From the NCBI GenBank assembly GCA_947487905.1, contig CANLAV010000012.1, forward strand, positions 1-33,589: a stretch of DNA of 33,589 bases, given 5' to 3'. Below the pieces are notes generated by a model. That model had not been told where the DNA came from. It worked only from the letters and a program-made list of their open reading frames with translations, and did no database searches. Positions 9,707-17,921 of the stretch are shown in pieces. A program made the translations under genes and the position numbers. This stretch comes from Bacteroidota bacterium (GTDB taxonomy: Bacteria; Bacteroidota; Bacteroidia; B-17B0; Aurantibacillaceae). Within the stretch, counting starts at the first letter, position 1, and every line of letters starts with the position of its first letter.

Positions 9707-11227
9707 TTATTGCAATTTAGCTAAAGCTGAGTTTAATCTATTGATGACTTCTTCCTTTCCTATTAAAGCAAGCATATCAAACAATTGAGCTCCACCAGCA
9801 ACACCTGTGGTTAATACACGAACTACTTGCATATCAATTTTCCCTAACTCTGGTTCAACTTCTGCAAACAAATGATGAATTGAATCTATTGTCCAAGTTG
9901 GTAAGGCATTTAATTTTTCAGTTAATTTAGAATAGGTTGATTTAGAATTTTCATTCCATTTTTTTGTCATAACCTTTTCATCAAAGGTTGTGGGCGCAAC
10001 AAAAAAGTATGAACCTAATTCGTAAAATTCTGTAATAAAATGCGCTTTCTCTTTCACTAATCTACAAAACTCAACCACAAAAGTTGGGTCTTTTTTTATT
10101 CCTTTTTCTTCTAACAATGGCATTACCGAATTTGCTAACTCTTCGTTAGTGTGCATTCTTAAATATTGTTGGTTAAACCATTTTGTTTTTTCAGGATCAA
10201 ATTTTGCACCTGATTTATTAACCCTTTCAAAAGAAAACTCTTTTATTAATTCTTCTTTCGAAAGAATTTCTCTGTTATCTCCTGGATTCCAACCTAACAA
10301 TGCCAACATATTTATAAATGCATCAGCGGTAAATCCTGATTCGCGGTAACCGATATAACTTTCACCAGTGCGCTCATCATGCCAATTAATAGGGAACATG
10401 GGTAATCCAGACTTATCTCTTTTCGATAATTTTCCGTTACCGTCTGGTTTTAAAATTAATGGTAAATGCGCTAATAAAGGCATTTCAGATTCTAATCCTA
10501 AATAACGGTAAATTAATACGTGTGATGGAGCACTTGGCAACCATTCTTCTCCACGCACCGCATGTGTAATTTTCATTTCAATATCATCTACAATATGCGC
10601 TAAATGATACGTTGGCATTCCATCCGATTTTAATAAAACCTTATCATCAACTTGTGTTGAATTTACAGTCACCCATCCACGAATGATATCATGAAAACGA
10701 ATTTCCTCGTTACGCGGTACTTTTAAACGAACCACATAAGGTGCGCCACTTTCAATTAATTTTGATACTTCATCAGCACTTAACGCTAATGAGTTTTTCA
10801 TGTTTTGACGCGTAACAGCATTGTATTGTGGCGCCACAACTTTTGCTGCTTCTAATTTTTTACGCATTTCATCTAACTCTTCAGATGTATCAAAAGCCAA
10901 ATAAGCGTGGCCTGATTCAATTAATTTATCAGAATACTTTTTATAAATTCCTAATTCCTTTCGCTCACTTTGACGATAAGGCGCATAAGAGCCGTCGCCA
11001 AAACCAACTCCTTCGTTTGGTTCTATGCCACACCATTTTAAAGCGTTAATTATATATTCTTCTGCACCATTCACATAGCGAGTCTGATCTGTATCTTCAA
11101 TACGCAAAACAAAGTCACCACCATGTTTTTTTGCAAATAAATAACTAAATAATGCTGTGCGCACACCTCCCATGTGTAAACCACCTGTAGGGCTTGGGGC
11201 AAATCTTAAACGAACTCTTTTTTCCAT
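9707..11227 (-). CDS. gltX: Glutamyl-tRNA synthetase
   Basis: 'RLRFAPSPTGGLHMGGVRTALFSYLFAKKHGGDFVLRIEDTD' (HIGH region) and 'GKLSKRDK' (KMSKS-type). Confidence 0.97.
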   Translation of the reverse strand: MEKRVRLRFAPSPTGGLHMGGVRTALFSYLFAKKHGGDFVLRIEDTDQTRYVNGAEEYIINALKWCGIEPNEGVGFGDGSYAPYRQSERKELGIYKKYSDKLIESGHAYLAFDTSEELDEMRKKLEAAKVVAPQYNAVTRQNMKNSLALSADEVSKLIESGAPYVVRLKVPRNEEIRFHDIIRGWVTVNSTQVDDKVLLKSDGMPTYHLAHIVDDIEMKITHAVRGEEWLPSAPSHVLIYRYLGLESEMPLLAHLPLILKPDGNGKLSKRDKSGLPMFPINWHDERTGESYIGYRESGFTADAFINMLALLGWNPGDNREILSKEELIKEFSFERVNKSGAKFDPEKTKWFNQQYLRMHTNEELANSVMPLLEEKGIKKDPTFVVEFCRLVKEKAHFITEFYELGSYFFVAPTTFDEKVMTKKWNENSKSTYSKLTEKLNALPTWTIDSIHHLFAEVEPELGKIDMQVVRVLTTGVAGGAQLFDMLALIGKEEVINRLNSALAKLQ

Positions 11228-11243
11228 AATGAATTGTAAAAGA

Positions 11244-11251
11244 CAAAGATA
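11244..11251 (-). promoter_or_regulatory. Candidate Bacteroidota -7 element (TATCTTTG) for gltX
   Basis: CAAAGATA on + is TATCTTTG on -, matching TAnnTTTG, 17 nt upstream of the gltX ATG. No clear -33 element recognised. Confidence 0.5.
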
Positions 11252-11389
11252 TTATTTACAATGGTTAAACGAAAAATTAAGTAGCATTCACCTTAAAATA
11301 TTGAGAAAGTTTTGATACGCACATCACTTTTATTTTATCAAAGAGAAATTTGCTACAATTTATAGCAATCAATTGCTACTAATTATTAA

Positions 11390-11397
11390 TACGTTTG
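11390..11397 (+). promoter_or_regulatory. Candidate Bacteroidota -7 element (TACGTTTG) for the radical SAM gene
   Basis: TACGTTTG matches TAnnTTTG, 22 nt before the ATG at 11419. Embedded in inverted repeats (see findings). Confidence 0.5.
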
Positions 11398-11418
11398 TGT
11401 TAATAATTAATAAATGCT

Positions 11419-12489
11419 ATGAAAAACATACTAACAGATTATTTCAAAGGAAGAGGAGCTCAGTTTAATCCTCACAATAAATTTATTAAAAACAGTTACG
11501 TTCAAGAATTTCCTGAAGTTATAGATGAGCCCATGCTTCAAAAAGAGCACACTGAAATTATTTATACCTATCCAAAAACCATTATTAATAAATTAGAAAA
11601 TACGGATATTGGGTTGGCTTATTCTGTAAATCCATACCAAGGTTGCGAACATGGTTGCGTTTATTGTTATGCAAGAAACACTCATGAGTATTGGGGATAT
11701 AGCGCAGGATTAGATTTTGAGAGAAAAATAATAGTTAAAAAAAACGCTGCTGAATTATTAGAAAAAGAATTCAGTCATAAAAACTGGAAACCTCAACCTA
11801 TAATGTTATCAGGTAATACAGATTGTTATCAACCCATTGAGAAGGAGTTAGAAATAACAAGAAGTATTTTGAAAGTGTGTTTAAAATACAAACATCCTAT
11901 TTCTATTATCACCAAAAACACGTTAATTTTAAGAGATATTGATGTTTTAACTGAATTAGCAGAATTGAATTTAGTTCATGTCATGATTTCAATAACTGGA
12001 ACAGATGAAAAAATGCGCTTATTACTTGAGCCTAGAACATCAACCTATAAAAACAGAATCGAAGTGATTAGTAAATTGACTAAACATGGCATTCCATGCG
12101 GCGTTATGATTGCACCCATTATTCCGGGCATCAATCATCATGAAATACCTAAAGTCATGGAACAGGCAGGACTCGCTGGAGCTACCAATGCTAGTATGAC
12201 AATTGTGAGATTAAATGGCTCGGTAGAACATATTTTTAAAGATTGGTTAATTAAGAATTTTCCTGATAGAGCATCAAAAGTTTGGAATCAAATTAGTTCC
12301 TGCTACACTGGAAAAGTAGGTGATAATAGAAAAAGCGTAAGAATAAAAGGAGAAGGTGTTGTTGCAGAATCCATTAGGCAATTATTTGAAGTGTCAAAAG
12401 CAAAATTTATGCAAAACTCCAAAGAAATTCAATTTCAAACGAATGAATTTAATTACAAGGCAGGAGATAAGCAGTTAAGTTTGTTTTGA
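11419..12489 (+). CDS. PA0069-type radical SAM protein (SPL-like)
   Basis: 'GRGAQFNPHNKF' N-terminus; 'SVNPYQGCEHGCVYCYARNTHEYWGYSAGLDFERKIIVKKNA' with the CxxxCxxC cluster motif. Confidence 0.92.
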   Translation: MKNILTDYFKGRGAQFNPHNKFIKNSYVQEFPEVIDEPMLQKEHTEIIYTYPKTIINKLENTDIGLAYSVNPYQGCEHGCVYCYARNTHEYWGYSAGLDFERKIIVKKNAAELLEKEFSHKNWKPQPIMLSGNTDCYQPIEKELEITRSILKVCLKYKHPISIITKNTLILRDIDVLTELAELNLVHVMISITGTDEKMRLLLEPRTSTYKNRIEVISKLTKHGIPCGVMIAPIIPGINHHEIPKVMEQAGLAGATNASMTIVRLNGSVEHIFKDWLIKNFPDRASKVWNQISSCYTGKVGDNRKSVRIKGEGVVAESIRQLFEVSKAKFMQNSKEIQFQTNEFNYKAGDKQLSLF

Positions 12490-12612
12490 TTTAAAGAAGT
12501 GAATAAAACCTCAATAAAGCCATAATAATCAAAAAAATAAGTCAAAATACTGTTAAAATGATAAAAACTGGGTTACCTTTAAGCGATAAACGTATTAATA
12601 GAAACAGACTTT

Positions 12613-13170
12613 ATGTCGAAAGTAACGTACACAGACCTAAATTTTATCAATGGCCTAAAGCATAATGATGATGTTGTGCTACGTGCTTTATACAAAAAGT
12701 ATTATAACCTCGTTCTTAAATATGTTGTAAACAATAGTGGAAATAGCGAATCTGCGGCTGATATTTACCAAGAAACACTTATTGTACTCTATGAAAACGT
12801 ACAAAAACCAAGTTTCGAATTGAATTGTCAATTACAAACGTATATCTATTCGATTGCGAAAAATTTGTGGTTAAAACAATTACGAAAAAATGGAAATATC
12901 ATACGTTTTAAAGATGATGATGAAAATGAAGTCGTTGATGTGACAGATGAAATATCAGACCATTACAAAAAAGATTCTGACATTCAAAAAATGAACGAAA
13001 GTTTAGAGGAATTGGGAGAGCCTTGTAAAACCATTTTGAAAGACTTTTATGTATATAAACTAAACATGGAACAGATTTCAGAAAAATTTGGATATACGAA
13101 TTCTGATAACGCTAAAACACAGAAATACAAATGTTTACAACGGTTAAAACGACGTTTTTTTGAAGATTAA
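12613..13170 (+). CDS. RNA polymerase ECF-type sigma factor
   Basis: Region 2 'LYKKYYNLVLKYVVNNSGNSESAADIYQETLIVLYENV...IYSIAKNLWLKQLRK'; region 4 'EPCKTILKDFYVYKLNMEQISEKFGYTNSDNAKTQKYKCLQRLKR'. Confidence 0.93.
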   Translation: MSKVTYTDLNFINGLKHNDDVVLRALYKKYYNLVLKYVVNNSGNSESAADIYQETLIVLYENVQKPSFELNCQLQTYIYSIAKNLWLKQLRKNGNIIRFKDDDENEVVDVTDEISDHYKKDSDIQKMNESLEELGEPCKTILKDFYVYKLNMEQISEKFGYTNSDNAKTQKYKCLQRLKRRFFED

Positions 13171-13180
13171 ACTATAAACA

Positions 13181-14269
13181 ATGAGAGCAACTGATTTATT
13201 TGACAATTATTTATTTGGAACACTTACCGAACAAGATAAACTTGAGGTTGAATCACGTTTAAAAAATGAGGTTGAATTTGCCATAGCATTTGAAAAACAC
13301 CGTGTTTTAATTGAAGGTTTGAACCAACACGAACAACACGTTAACATCAAACAAATATTTTCTACTATACATCAACAATCATTTGGTAAAGACGCTAAAA
13401 TCATTTCTATAAAAGAAAGTTTTGCAAAAAAACATGGTAAATTAGTTGCAGTAGCAGCTTCAGTAGCAGTCATTGCGGTATTAAGTACGTTCACTATTTT
13501 AAGTGCTGGTGGTTATTTATTAAAACAACAACGCAACGATATTACGGATTTAAAAAGAGATGTTACAGAATTAAAATATTCTCAAGAAGCAATCATCGGA
13601 GGTATAAGCAGTGCTAAAACAAATCGCTTAAAAAAATATGCACCTGCAAATATTGAAGGAACAGGTTTTGCAATAAACAATAAAGGATATTTTATCACAA
13701 GTTTACACATGGTAAAAAATGCAGATTCTGTTTTTGTAACCAATTCCTTACTAGAAAGGGTTTCTGCCAAATTAGTAGCCGTAGATAATTGTTTGGATAT
13801 CGCGATTTTTAAATTGGATCAAGTTGATGCGATTTCAATGAAACAATATCCGTTCTCGTTTAACAATCATCAATCTGAAATTGGTGATAAAGTATTTACC
13901 ATTGGATACCCTCGTAAAGATATTGTATATGGAGAAGGTGCTTTGAGTTCGCTTTCTGGTTACAACAATGATACAACGATGTTTCAAATTTCAATTCCGG
14001 TAAATCCAGGAAATAGTGGTGGACCATTAATTGATGAAAAAGGAAATGTTATTGGAATGATTCGTGGTAAATTAAGTAATGCTGAAGGGACTGGATTTGC
14101 TATTAAATCTGATTTACTAAAACAAATTATTGATTCCGTAAAAGATGAAACCGTAAAAGCTGAACTCGTTTTAAATACTAAAAAATCAACGTTAAAAGGA
14201 CTAAAACGTAGCGAACAAATTAAACGAATGGAACCATTTGTTTTTAATATTATGGTTTACAAAAAATAA
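13181..14269 (+). CDS. Single-pass membrane protein: anti-sigma-like cytoplasmic N-terminus plus periplasmic trypsin/HtrA-like serine protease
   Basis: N-terminus 'LFDNYLFGTLTEQDKLEVESRLKNEVEFAIAFEKHR'; TM 'LVAVAASVAVIAVLSTFTILSAGGYLL'; protease 'GTGFAINNKGYFITSLHMV' (His), 'DNCLDIAIFKLD' (Asp), 'PVNPGNSGGPLIDEKGNVIGMI' (Ser). Confidence 0.88.
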   Translation: MRATDLFDNYLFGTLTEQDKLEVESRLKNEVEFAIAFEKHRVLIEGLNQHEQHVNIKQIFSTIHQQSFGKDAKIISIKESFAKKHGKLVAVAASVAVIAVLSTFTILSAGGYLLKQQRNDITDLKRDVTELKYSQEAIIGGISSAKTNRLKKYAPANIEGTGFAINNKGYFITSLHMVKNADSVFVTNSLLERVSAKLVAVDNCLDIAIFKLDQVDAISMKQYPFSFNNHQSEIGDKVFTIGYPRKDIVYGEGALSSLSGYNNDTTMFQISIPVNPGNSGGPLIDEKGNVIGMIRGKLSNAEGTGFAIKSDLLKQIIDSVKDETVKAELVLNTKKSTLKGLKRSEQIKRMEPFVFNIMVYKK

Positions 14270-14298
14270 GTTGCAACTCTAAATGCTAAAACTTATTT
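14264..14298. terminator. Possible bidirectional terminator hairpin overlapping both convergent stop codons
   Basis: 9-bp perfect inverted repeat AAATAAGTT...AACTTATTT with a 17-nt loop. AT-rich with a long loop, so weak. Confidence 0.35.
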
Positions 14299-17103
14299 AA
14301 CTTTGCCTTCTTCCTTTTTTGGAAAATATTTTTTGAAGTTGTAGGTGAACGTCAGCATGTAATACCGATTCAACACATTCGTCTGCGAATCTTGTATATA
14401 ACTGTCCGTATTTGTTCGAGTCACACTATTGTTCATATTCAATAAGTCGTAAATAGATAATCGAAATTCGGCCTGTTTATTCTTTAAAAATTTATAGCCC
14501 ATTGCAACGTTCCACAAAGAAATAGATTGATTGAATGCACTTGTTAATCCTGCATAATACATATTTGAATATTCACTTTGTAATACTAAACCTTTCCAAG
14601 GATTGATTGTAATTTTCAATTTAGAATTTTGCGAAAAGTATGTCGTGTTTGATGATGACTGCAGTGTATTATTAATATTACTGTAAGATGAATTAGAAGA
14701 AATCGTGAAATCAATTTTTTCGCTGATATTACTACTTAAAACGACACCTAAACCACTGGTCGCAGTCTTTGCATAATTAATTTGCGTGTTAATTAAACCA
14801 GGAACATGATTATAATTACCTGAAACATTTAAACTTAAATTAGTCTTGATTTTCTTGATTGGAAAAGTATAATTAATGAATGATCGAATTGAAAAATAAC
14901 CATCTAAATTCACAGGACGAATAATTTGAGAGCCTTGTTTCAAAAAAACAGAATTATAAACTGTCGTATCTTGATTAGCAATCAATGTGCTATTGCCAAT
15001 GTAATTGGTAGAATAATTAGCCCCTAATAAAGCAAAGAAAGAAGTTGCTTTAACCGTATTAACTCCCGAATAACGCATATTTAAATTTTGTTGAAAATCT
15101 TGTTTTAATTCGGGATTTCCAGTACTTAATTGTAAAGCGTTAGTATTATTAATCACATCTTGCAACTGATCAATTGCAGGCGCATTGTTACTTGTTCGGT
15201 AATTAATTCTCAAATTTTTCTTCGGAGAAAACTTAAACTGAAATTGAGCGGAAGGTAAAACAGATTCGAATGATTTACTCAATTGATAACTCGATGGAAT
15301 CTCTTGCTGTTTAGAAAGTGTCGCCAATTGGTATGCCGCGTTAATTGAAAAATTAAATTTTGTTTTCTGATAACGATAGCCTAAACTACCTGCTTGAGAT
15401 TGGTATTGATTATTAAACACATTTGTTAAAGAACTATCCAAATCCGTATATACATTGCTGTAATTATATATATTAAATGTTCGTTTGGAAGCATAATTAT
15501 CTGAATATGTTGCAGAATAATCAACTAATAAAATATTAAACGAATCTAGTGGTTCGGTGTATGATGCATTTGCTTTTACACTATTCGTATTTTTTAAAAC
15601 ACTAGCTATTTGATCAATTGTATCAGTAAAAACAATAGCTGTATTGTAATATGAGCTTAGTGAATATACTGCATTATCTCCCGAATTATCGGTTATTGTT
15701 GGAGTTGCGTTAATTGAAAATGTTCTGCCTCTTTTTTTAAAAGCATGGCGGTACAAAATAAGTGCTGAAATATTATAGCCAGATAATTTTGCTGAATTTG
15801 TATTAATAGAATGACTGATGCTTTGCAATTCCTTTGTATTTAAACCATCTAATTTTTTTGAACTGTTATTTGTTTGAAAGGATATTTTGGGTTGAATGCT
15901 AATGGTATTTTGGGAGTCTAATTTTGATTCGATTTTAAAATTTAAGCGGTGATTAAAATTATCACTACTTGCATAATTGATTTCATTATAAATTAAGCCA
16001 TTGTTTGATCCTAAAATGTATTGTTGAATTAATGAAGATTTAGAATCATTTTGCGTTGAATTAAAAAAATAGCTGGCATTTACTTCGGTTTTTTTACCCC
16101 ATTTATCAGTATAATTTAAACCAAACAACGTTGTTGTATTGATTCCGTTTTGATTATTAACCGAGAATATATCAGTAGCGTTATTAGAACCGTTTCCTTG
16201 TCCGCCACCGCCTCTTCTTCCACCTCCGCCAGTAGATGCTGTACTTGCAACGCCTACTAAATCTTCTGTAGAAAAATTTTGCTCATTAATATTATTTGAC
16301 TGTAACAAAACAGTAAGTCGTCTACTTCCTTTGAAAATATTAACCGATGCACCACCTTTATATTTTTTTTCATAACCATAACCACCGAATGCTTTACCAA
16401 AAACACCGTTTCTAAATTGAGCTTTCGTAACAATGTTGATTGTCTTACTTGCATTTCCATCATCAAATCCTGTAAACTGAGCTTGATCACTTTTTTTATC
16501 AAACACTTGTACTTTATCAATAATTTCAGCTGGTAAGTTTTTTAAAACTGCATTGGCATCATCACCAAAAAAACGTTTACCATCCACTAATACTTGTTTC
16601 ACATCTTCGCCTTGCGCTTGTATTTTTCCATCAACAAGAGTTACGCCGGGCATTTTAGAAACTAAATCTTCAGCCGTTGCATCTTTATTTACTTTATAGG
16701 CTTTAGAATTAAAACTGGTAGTATCGCCATTTTGAGTTGCCAAAGAAATTTGCGCTTCGATTTTAATTTCTTTTAGGTTTAAACTATTTTGTTTAAGTGA
16801 TATAACACCTAAGACAATCGGTTGATTTAAAACAACAATAGATTTAAAAATTGGTTTATACCCTAATGTTATTATTTTAAGCGCATATGAATCAGAAACC
16901 ACATCGTCTAATTTAAAAAAACCGTCCATATCAGTTACCGTTCCTTTTACAAAAGATGAATCATTTGCTTTTAATAGAAACACAGATGTTCCCATAGAAC
17001 CTTGTTTTGATTCGTCTATCAATCTGCCACTTATAAAATACTTTTGCGAAAAAGCATTCGCGAATGAAACAAAAAAAATAAATGTAAATAAAAATTTAAG
17101 CAT
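14293..17103 (-). CDS. Outer-membrane beta-barrel / TonB-dependent receptor-like protein with carboxypeptidase-regulatory-like N-terminus
   Basis: Signal peptide; 'ISGRLIDESKQGSMGTSVFLLKANDSSFVKGTVTDMDGFFKLDDV'; plug-like 'EDLVSKMPGVTLVDGKIQAQGEDVKQVLVDGKRFFGDDANAVLKNLPAEIIDKVQVFDKKSDQAQFTGFDDGNASKTINIVTK'; long beta-barrel and terminal 'RYYMLTFTYNF'. Confidence 0.93.
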   Translation of the reverse strand: MLKFLFTFIFFVSFANAFSQKYFISGRLIDESKQGSMGTSVFLLKANDSSFVKGTVTDMDGFFKLDDVVSDSYALKIITLGYKPIFKSIVVLNQPIVLGVISLKQNSLNLKEIKIEAQISLATQNGDTTSFNSKAYKVNKDATAEDLVSKMPGVTLVDGKIQAQGEDVKQVLVDGKRFFGDDANAVLKNLPAEIIDKVQVFDKKSDQAQFTGFDDGNASKTINIVTKAQFRNGVFGKAFGGYGYEKKYKGGASVNIFKGSRRLTVLLQSNNINEQNFSTEDLVGVASTASTGGGGRRGGGGQGNGSNNATDIFSVNNQNGINTTTLFGLNYTDKWGKKTEVNASYFFNSTQNDSKSSLIQQYILGSNNGLIYNEINYASSDNFNHRLNFKIESKLDSQNTISIQPKISFQTNNSSKKLDGLNTKELQSISHSINTNSAKLSGYNISALILYRHAFKKRGRTFSINATPTITDNSGDNAVYSLSSYYNTAIVFTDTIDQIASVLKNTNSVKANASYTEPLDSFNILLVDYSATYSDNYASKRTFNIYNYSNVYTDLDSSLTNVFNNQYQSQAGSLGYRYQKTKFNFSINAAYQLATLSKQQEIPSSYQLSKSFESVLPSAQFQFKFSPKKNLRINYRTSNNAPAIDQLQDVINNTNALQLSTGNPELKQDFQQNLNMRYSGVNTVKATSFFALLGANYSTNYIGNSTLIANQDTTVYNSVFLKQGSQIIRPVNLDGYFSIRSFINYTFPIKKIKTNLSLNVSGNYNHVPGLINTQINYAKTATSGLGVVLSSNISEKIDFTISSNSSYSNINNTLQSSSNTTYFSQNSKLKITINPWKGLVLQSEYSNMYYAGLTSAFNQSISLWNVAMGYKFLKNKQAEFRLSIYDLLNMNNSVTRTNTDSYIQDSQTNVLNRYYMLTFTYNFKKYFPKKEEGKVK

Positions 17104-17156
17104 AAATATTAAAGCTTAAATATACGATTAAGCTTTTTGGAAAGGCTAATTACTTG

Positions 17157-17852
17157 CTAAATCTCGCAACCATCTGGCCCGCAAACAACTGAATCATTAC
17201 TTGGTAAATCAACGAGTTTAGTTTCATCATAAGCTTTATGCAATGCTTGTAAAAACGTATCGGATTCCTGAGCACCTGAAATGGCATACTTTTGATTTAA
17301 AACAAAAAATGGAACGCCCCTTACTCCTATCTGCTGAGCTTGTTCAATATCTTGATGTACTTCATTTGCAAATGTATTTCCATTTAACATGGTGCTCACT
17401 TCAGCTTTATCCAAACCAACTTCATTAGCAATCTGCAGAAGCGTTTCATAGTCTGCTGTATTTTTTCCTTCGATAAAATAAGCTGAAAACAATTTTTCTT
17501 CTAGCTCATTTTGCAAATTATATTTTTTAGCTAAATGCGATAACCGATGTGCATCAAAGGAATTAGCAACAACTGCTTTTTCAAAATTAAATTGTAAACC
17601 AACTTGATGAGCAATATTGGTAACATACGCGATAGTTTCAGAAGCTTGTTCTTTCGACCAACCTTTTTTTAATCTCAAATGTTCGATCGTATTTAAACTA
17701 GGATCTGTTATTGTTGTTGGATCTAATTGAAAACTCTTCCAACTGATTTTAATGTCATCTTTATGAGGAAATTGCTCTAAGGCTTTTTCAAATTTTAGTT
17801 TGCCGATATAACAAAACGGACACATCACATCACTCCAAATTTCTACATTCAT
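17157..17852 (-). CDS. DsbA family oxidoreductase, FrnE-like
   Basis: 'VEIWSDVMCPFCYIGKLKFEKAL' with CPFC active site; 'QQIGVRGVPFFVLNQKYAISGAQ' cis-Pro loop; terminal 'VCGPDGCEI'. Confidence 0.93.
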   Translation of the reverse strand: MNVEIWSDVMCPFCYIGKLKFEKALEQFPHKDDIKISWKSFQLDPTTITDPSLNTIEHLRLKKGWSKEQASETIAYVTNIAHQVGLQFNFEKAVVANSFDAHRLSHLAKKYNLQNELEEKLFSAYFIEGKNTADYETLLQIANEVGLDKAEVSTMLNGNTFANEVHQDIEQAQQIGVRGVPFFVLNQKYAISGAQESDTFLQALHKAYDETKLVDLPSNDSVVCGPDGCEI

Positions 17853-17863
17853 ATTATTCTCTA

Positions 17864-17896
17864 TAAAAAAGAAGCCACCGTATAAAGGCAGCTTCT
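17864..17896 (-). terminator. Rho-independent terminator after the DUF349 gene
   Basis: On the - strand: AGAAGCTGCC-TTTATAC-GGTGGCTTCT followed by TTTTTT. 10-bp stem including two G-U pairs. Confidence 0.87.
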
Positions 17897-17921
17897 ATAT
17901 CATTTAAATTGTTACTATTAT

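Noticed and set aside
10149-10349. 66-aa + strand ORF (and 10828-11049)
   Set aside because: Both lie antisense inside the well-supported gltX gene.
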